The position numbers and the translations under genes are program-made. DNA of 64,000 nucleotides from positions 36,472 through 100,471 of the forward strand of contig JBJTTJ010000078.1 in the NCBI GenBank assembly GCA_046080125.1, read 5' to 3'. Every line of letters begins with the position of its first letter. Within the stretch, counting starts at the first letter, position 1. The DNA comes from Cuspidothrix sp046080125. GTDB taxonomy: Bacteria; Cyanobacteriota; Cyanobacteriia; Cyanobacteriales; Nostocaceae. Below the pieces are notes generated by a model. It was not told the origin of the DNA, searched no databases, and was given only the letters and a program-made list of their open reading frames with translations. Positions 62,030 to 64,000 of this stretch are shown one piece after another.

Positions 62030-63370
62030 ATGGAAAAATTGGAAGATATTAATCAACAGGACTGGATTGCCGAACCTGATATTCCTCAACAAACACAGAT
62101 TAACTTGGAATTTCAGCAGCTATTAAAGTTAAATACAGAACTAAGTACAGCTAACAATGATCTATATGCTCAAGTAGAGCAGTTAAAAAGTGAATTAGCT
62201 GAGGTAGAAAAAATTTTGCAGTGGCAAAAAACACGAGCCAGCGTTACTGAGTCTATGTTCAACCAGCAATCTCAGGAACTTGCTGCCGCCCAAGACCAAA
62301 TTAAGTCTCTATATGAGCAGTTAGAAACCTCTGTACAAACGGTTCAACGTCAGGAACTATCCCTGGAAACATATAAATCTCATCTGCAAATTAGTCAACA
62401 ACGTTTAGCACATTTAGAAAGGGAATGTTCTGTGCTGCAAACTAATTACACGGAAGAGTCCCAACAACTATTACATTCGGAAAATACCTGTCGAGAGTTG
62501 CGGTCCAGATTGATGCGTCAACAACGTCAAACGCTACAATTTAAAGCGGCTTTAGAAAAATGTTTAGATACACCCCTTCCCAATCATGAGCATTTAGAAG
62601 ATGATATCCTTCACCCCCAAGATATCATCCACCAACAAACCAGATTTTCCAGAAAAGCTCGGTCTTTGTTTCCTCACGCCCAACCTATTCGCCCCTGGTC
62701 AGCAGATACAGATTCAATCAGCGACTCTGCAACCAATTCCTGGGTACAATCAACAATACCAAGCCCGGACAACTATAATCATCATCCCGAAGCATCAATC
62801 ATCCTACCTCCACAATTCCATCAACCTACTACTGAATCTATCAACGTAGATAATCCTGAACTATCTCCCCCGGATGAACAGCTAGAAGATATCATGAATC
62901 TGTTTTTTCATACACCAGCTACTTCAGTTAATCTAGACGATAAACATCCTGAATTCAATCTTAGTCCAGTAGATAGCTCTGTTTTAGAAACTTTACCTTC
63001 TGGAAGTGATGATTACACAACACCAGACATCACAATTCAACCAGATTTGCAGATAGCAATTGACCCCTATGGTATTAGTGAAAATCCTGGACAACAAGAT
63101 CTAACTATCTCTGTTGGTGAGCAATTACCAGAGATATCTAGTTCTCCCACAGACCAAACTCATACTCTACAAATGGAGGATTATTGGTTAGATCCTATAC
63201 CTACTGTAGATCCAAATTTACAGGCAAATAATATTTTATCACCGTCATCGGAGGAAAATACATCTGATCATAAATCACCTTCTCCATTAATTTATCCACA
63301 ACGGCCTCCCAAAGGACGCAAATCTTTAGCATCTGTAGAACTGCCAAATTTTCGTCCTCAGAGTAAGTAG
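62030..63370 (+). CDS. Coiled-coil hypothetical protein with disordered C-terminal half
   Basis: I do not recognise this 446-residue cytoplasmic protein. Residues about 25-185 form a long coiled coil (LLKLNTELSTANNDLYAQVE, LKSELAEVEKIL, QSQELAAAQDQIKSLYEQLE and so on). It ends LRSRLMRQQRQTLQFKAALEKCLD, a segment that looks conserved in cyanobacteria. The remaining 250 residues are low-complexity, rich in Pro, Ser, Asp and Thr, with no predicted fold, ending in a basic patch (PPKGRKSLASVELPNF). Such architecture suits a scaffold or division/septum-linked factor, but no specific function can be supported. rpsU lies 170 bases downstream. Confidence 0.6.
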   Translation: MEKLEDINQQDWIAEPDIPQQTQINLEFQQLLKLNTELSTANNDLYAQVEQLKSELAEVEKILQWQKTRASVTESMFNQQSQELAAAQDQIKSLYEQLETSVQTVQRQELSLETYKSHLQISQQRLAHLERECSVLQTNYTEESQQLLHSENTCRELRSRLMRQQRQTLQFKAALEKCLDTPLPNHEHLEDDILHPQDIIHQQTRFSRKARSLFPHAQPIRPWSADTDSISDSATNSWVQSTIPSPDNYNHHPEASIILPPQFHQPTTESINVDNPELSPPDEQLEDIMNLFFHTPATSVNLDDKHPEFNLSPVDSSVLETLPSGSDDYTTPDITIQPDLQIAIDPYGISENPGQQDLTISVGEQLPEISSSPTDQTHTLQMEDYWLDPIPTVDPNLQANNILSPSSEENTSDHKSPSPLIYPQRPPKGRKSLASVELPNFRPQSK

Positions 63371-63540
63371 TTTCTTCCTGGTCAAGCATTTGATAAAATT
63401 GATAATGTAAAGGTTAGAATCACCTTAAATGTTGATTCTCAGACATCAGGAAATAAGCAAGTTTGGCCCCAAAATATCCGTTTGCTAGGACTGGAGGGTG
63501 TCACAATGAAAGTTATAGACAAACTAAGGACAGAGTAAGA

Positions 63541-63720
63541 ATGACCCAAGTGCTTTTAGGAGAAAATGAAGGTATAGATTCAGCTTTGCGTCGCTTTAAA
63601 CGCCAAGTTTCTAAAGCTGGTATATTAGCTGATGTCAAATATCATCGCCATTTTGAAACACCTTTAGAAAAGCGCAAACGAAAAGCAGTAGCAGCCAGAC
63701 GTAAGCATCGTTTTAGATAA
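63541..63720 (+). CDS. rpsU: 30S ribosomal protein S21
   Basis: S21 is a small basic protein of the 30S subunit needed for initiation. The 59 residues (MTQVLLGENEGIDSALRRFK, then VSKAGILADVKYHRHFETPLEKRKRKAVAARRKHRFR) cover the complete family. I start at ATG 63541, because the extra 26 residues from an upstream ATG at 63463 are not part of S21. AGGACAGAG lies 8-14 bases before the chosen ATG. After the stop an inverted repeat (GGTTGTTACAA at 63731-63741 and TTTGTAACAACGG at 63764-63776, about 22 bases apart) may act as the terminator. Confidence 0.94.
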   Translation: MTQVLLGENEGIDSALRRFKRQVSKAGILADVKYHRHFETPLEKRKRKAVAARRKHRFR

Positions 63721-63802
63721 ACATATTCCGGTTGTTACAAGTTTTGCTTTTAATATTTAGGGCGTTTGTAACAACGGTTTCTGATACTTATAAACATAAA
63801 TA

Positions 63803-63823
63803 AGTAGTCGTGCAAAATAAATT
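63803..63823 (+). repeat. Probable terminal repeat of IS630-type element
   Basis: The 21-base sequence AGTAGTCGTGCAAAATAAAT(T) stands 60 bases before the transposase start and recurs exactly, inverted, at 55071-55091 in the spacer upstream of thiC. This is the position expected for the left end of the insertion sequence. The opposite end lies beyond the window. Confidence 0.6.
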
Positions 63824-63882
63824 GCACATTAGAAACATAGAGTGATAAAGTATATTATGAACAGTAATAAGTAGGAATAATC

Positions 63883-64000
63883 ATGCGATTTATTAGAGAT
63901 TTAACTTTTGATACTGCCAAATTATTAAATAGAATATACAAGCAAAGTAGACATTATCAAGTTAGAGAAAGAGCGCATTGTATTTTATTGAGCTATAAAG
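63883..64000 (+). mobile_element. IS630-family transposase, N-terminal part (3' end outside window)
   Basis: The frame from ATG 63883 is open to the window edge and reads MRFIRDLTFDTAKLLNRIYK, then QSRHYQVRERAHCILLSYK. This is the characteristic start of the DNA-binding helix-turn-helix domain of cyanobacterial IS630-type transposases. GTAGGAATAATC before the ATG offers a weak ribosome-binding site. The catalytic DDE domain would lie beyond the window, so completeness cannot be judged. It is a different copy from the C-terminal remnant at 19843-20025. Confidence 0.75.

Noticed and set aside
62601..62849. 82-codon frame within the coiled-coil protein gene
   Set aside because: A shifted frame in a low-complexity part of a longer, better supported reading frame.
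1..64000. tRNA or rRNA genes
   Set aside because: I looked through the intergenic stretches for the GGTTCGAATCC-type T-loop and CCA-adjacent stems and found none that were convincing. A covariance-model scan would be decisive.

Overview
This window is cyanobacterial chromosome, most likely from a filamentous Nostocales strain of the Anabaena/Dolichospermum/Aphanizomenon type (inference). The signs are scattered GCGATCGC (HIP1) octamers, AT-rich coding DNA, and cyanobacterial marker genes: the RuBisCO assembly factor Raf1, plastid-type ribosomal protein PSRP-3/Ycf65, MenG, a small NdhP-like protein and a compact ThiC behind a TPP riboswitch. The intergenic spaces carry many palindromic and short tandem repeats of the kind common in this group. 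No tRNA, rRNA or CRISPR array was recognised.

Layout. 1-4.9 kb: the C-terminal end of a P-type cation ATPase, a small unknown gene, recF, and an overlapping PEP-synthase-like gene. 4.9-8.9 kb: a large single-chain type IIG restriction-methylation enzyme. 9.1-12 kb (minus strand): cysteine desulfurase, a Bcp-type peroxiredoxin and RNase Z. 12.1-20 kb (minus strand): a histidine kinase/response regulator pair, then a secretion cassette for double-glycine-leader peptides. The cassette has a C39-peptidase ABC exporter, a HlyD-type adaptor interrupted by an in-frame TGA, and three short precursor peptides that share a leader but differ in their cores. IS630 and MITE debris ends this block. 20.2-25.5 kb: DUF445 protein, menG, raf1, bioB and an acetyltransferase.

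25.6-34.3 kb is a type I restriction island (hsdM, hsdS, hsdR). It is interspersed with a Uma2 nuclease, a PD-(D/E)XK-like protein and two small antitoxin-like genes on the opposite strand whose upstream regions resemble each other. 34.4-39.1 kb holds selO, a GerMN lipoprotein, a 40-residue NdhP-like gene, a metallo-beta-lactamase protein and a small conserved gene. 39.4-43.2 kb carries nif3, the organoarsenical exporter gene arsJ and a remarkable open chimera: the front two thirds of a PstS-type phosphate-binding lipoprotein fused in frame to an ArsJ-associated GAPDH that has lost its NAD-binding N-terminus.

43.4-52.3 kb: PSRP-3, a PilP-like envelope protein, an exported alpha/beta hydrolase and an aspartase. 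A minus-strand run follows, ending in a BlaI repressor plus M56 protease pair that resembles the copper-responsive PetR/PetP pair of Synechocystis. 52.4-63.7 kb is mostly housekeeping: murG, sfsA-gntK, thiC with its riboswitch, a DUF362 protein, a permease/TIGR03943 pair, two cyanobacterial proteins of unknown function and rpsU. The window ends inside the start of an IS630-family transposase gene.

The points most worth following are the peptide-secretion cassette (precursor paralogs, duplicated upstream control region, terminator hairpin, broken adaptor), the PstS-GAPDH chimera beside arsJ, and the repeat-derived peptide insertions inside HsdR.
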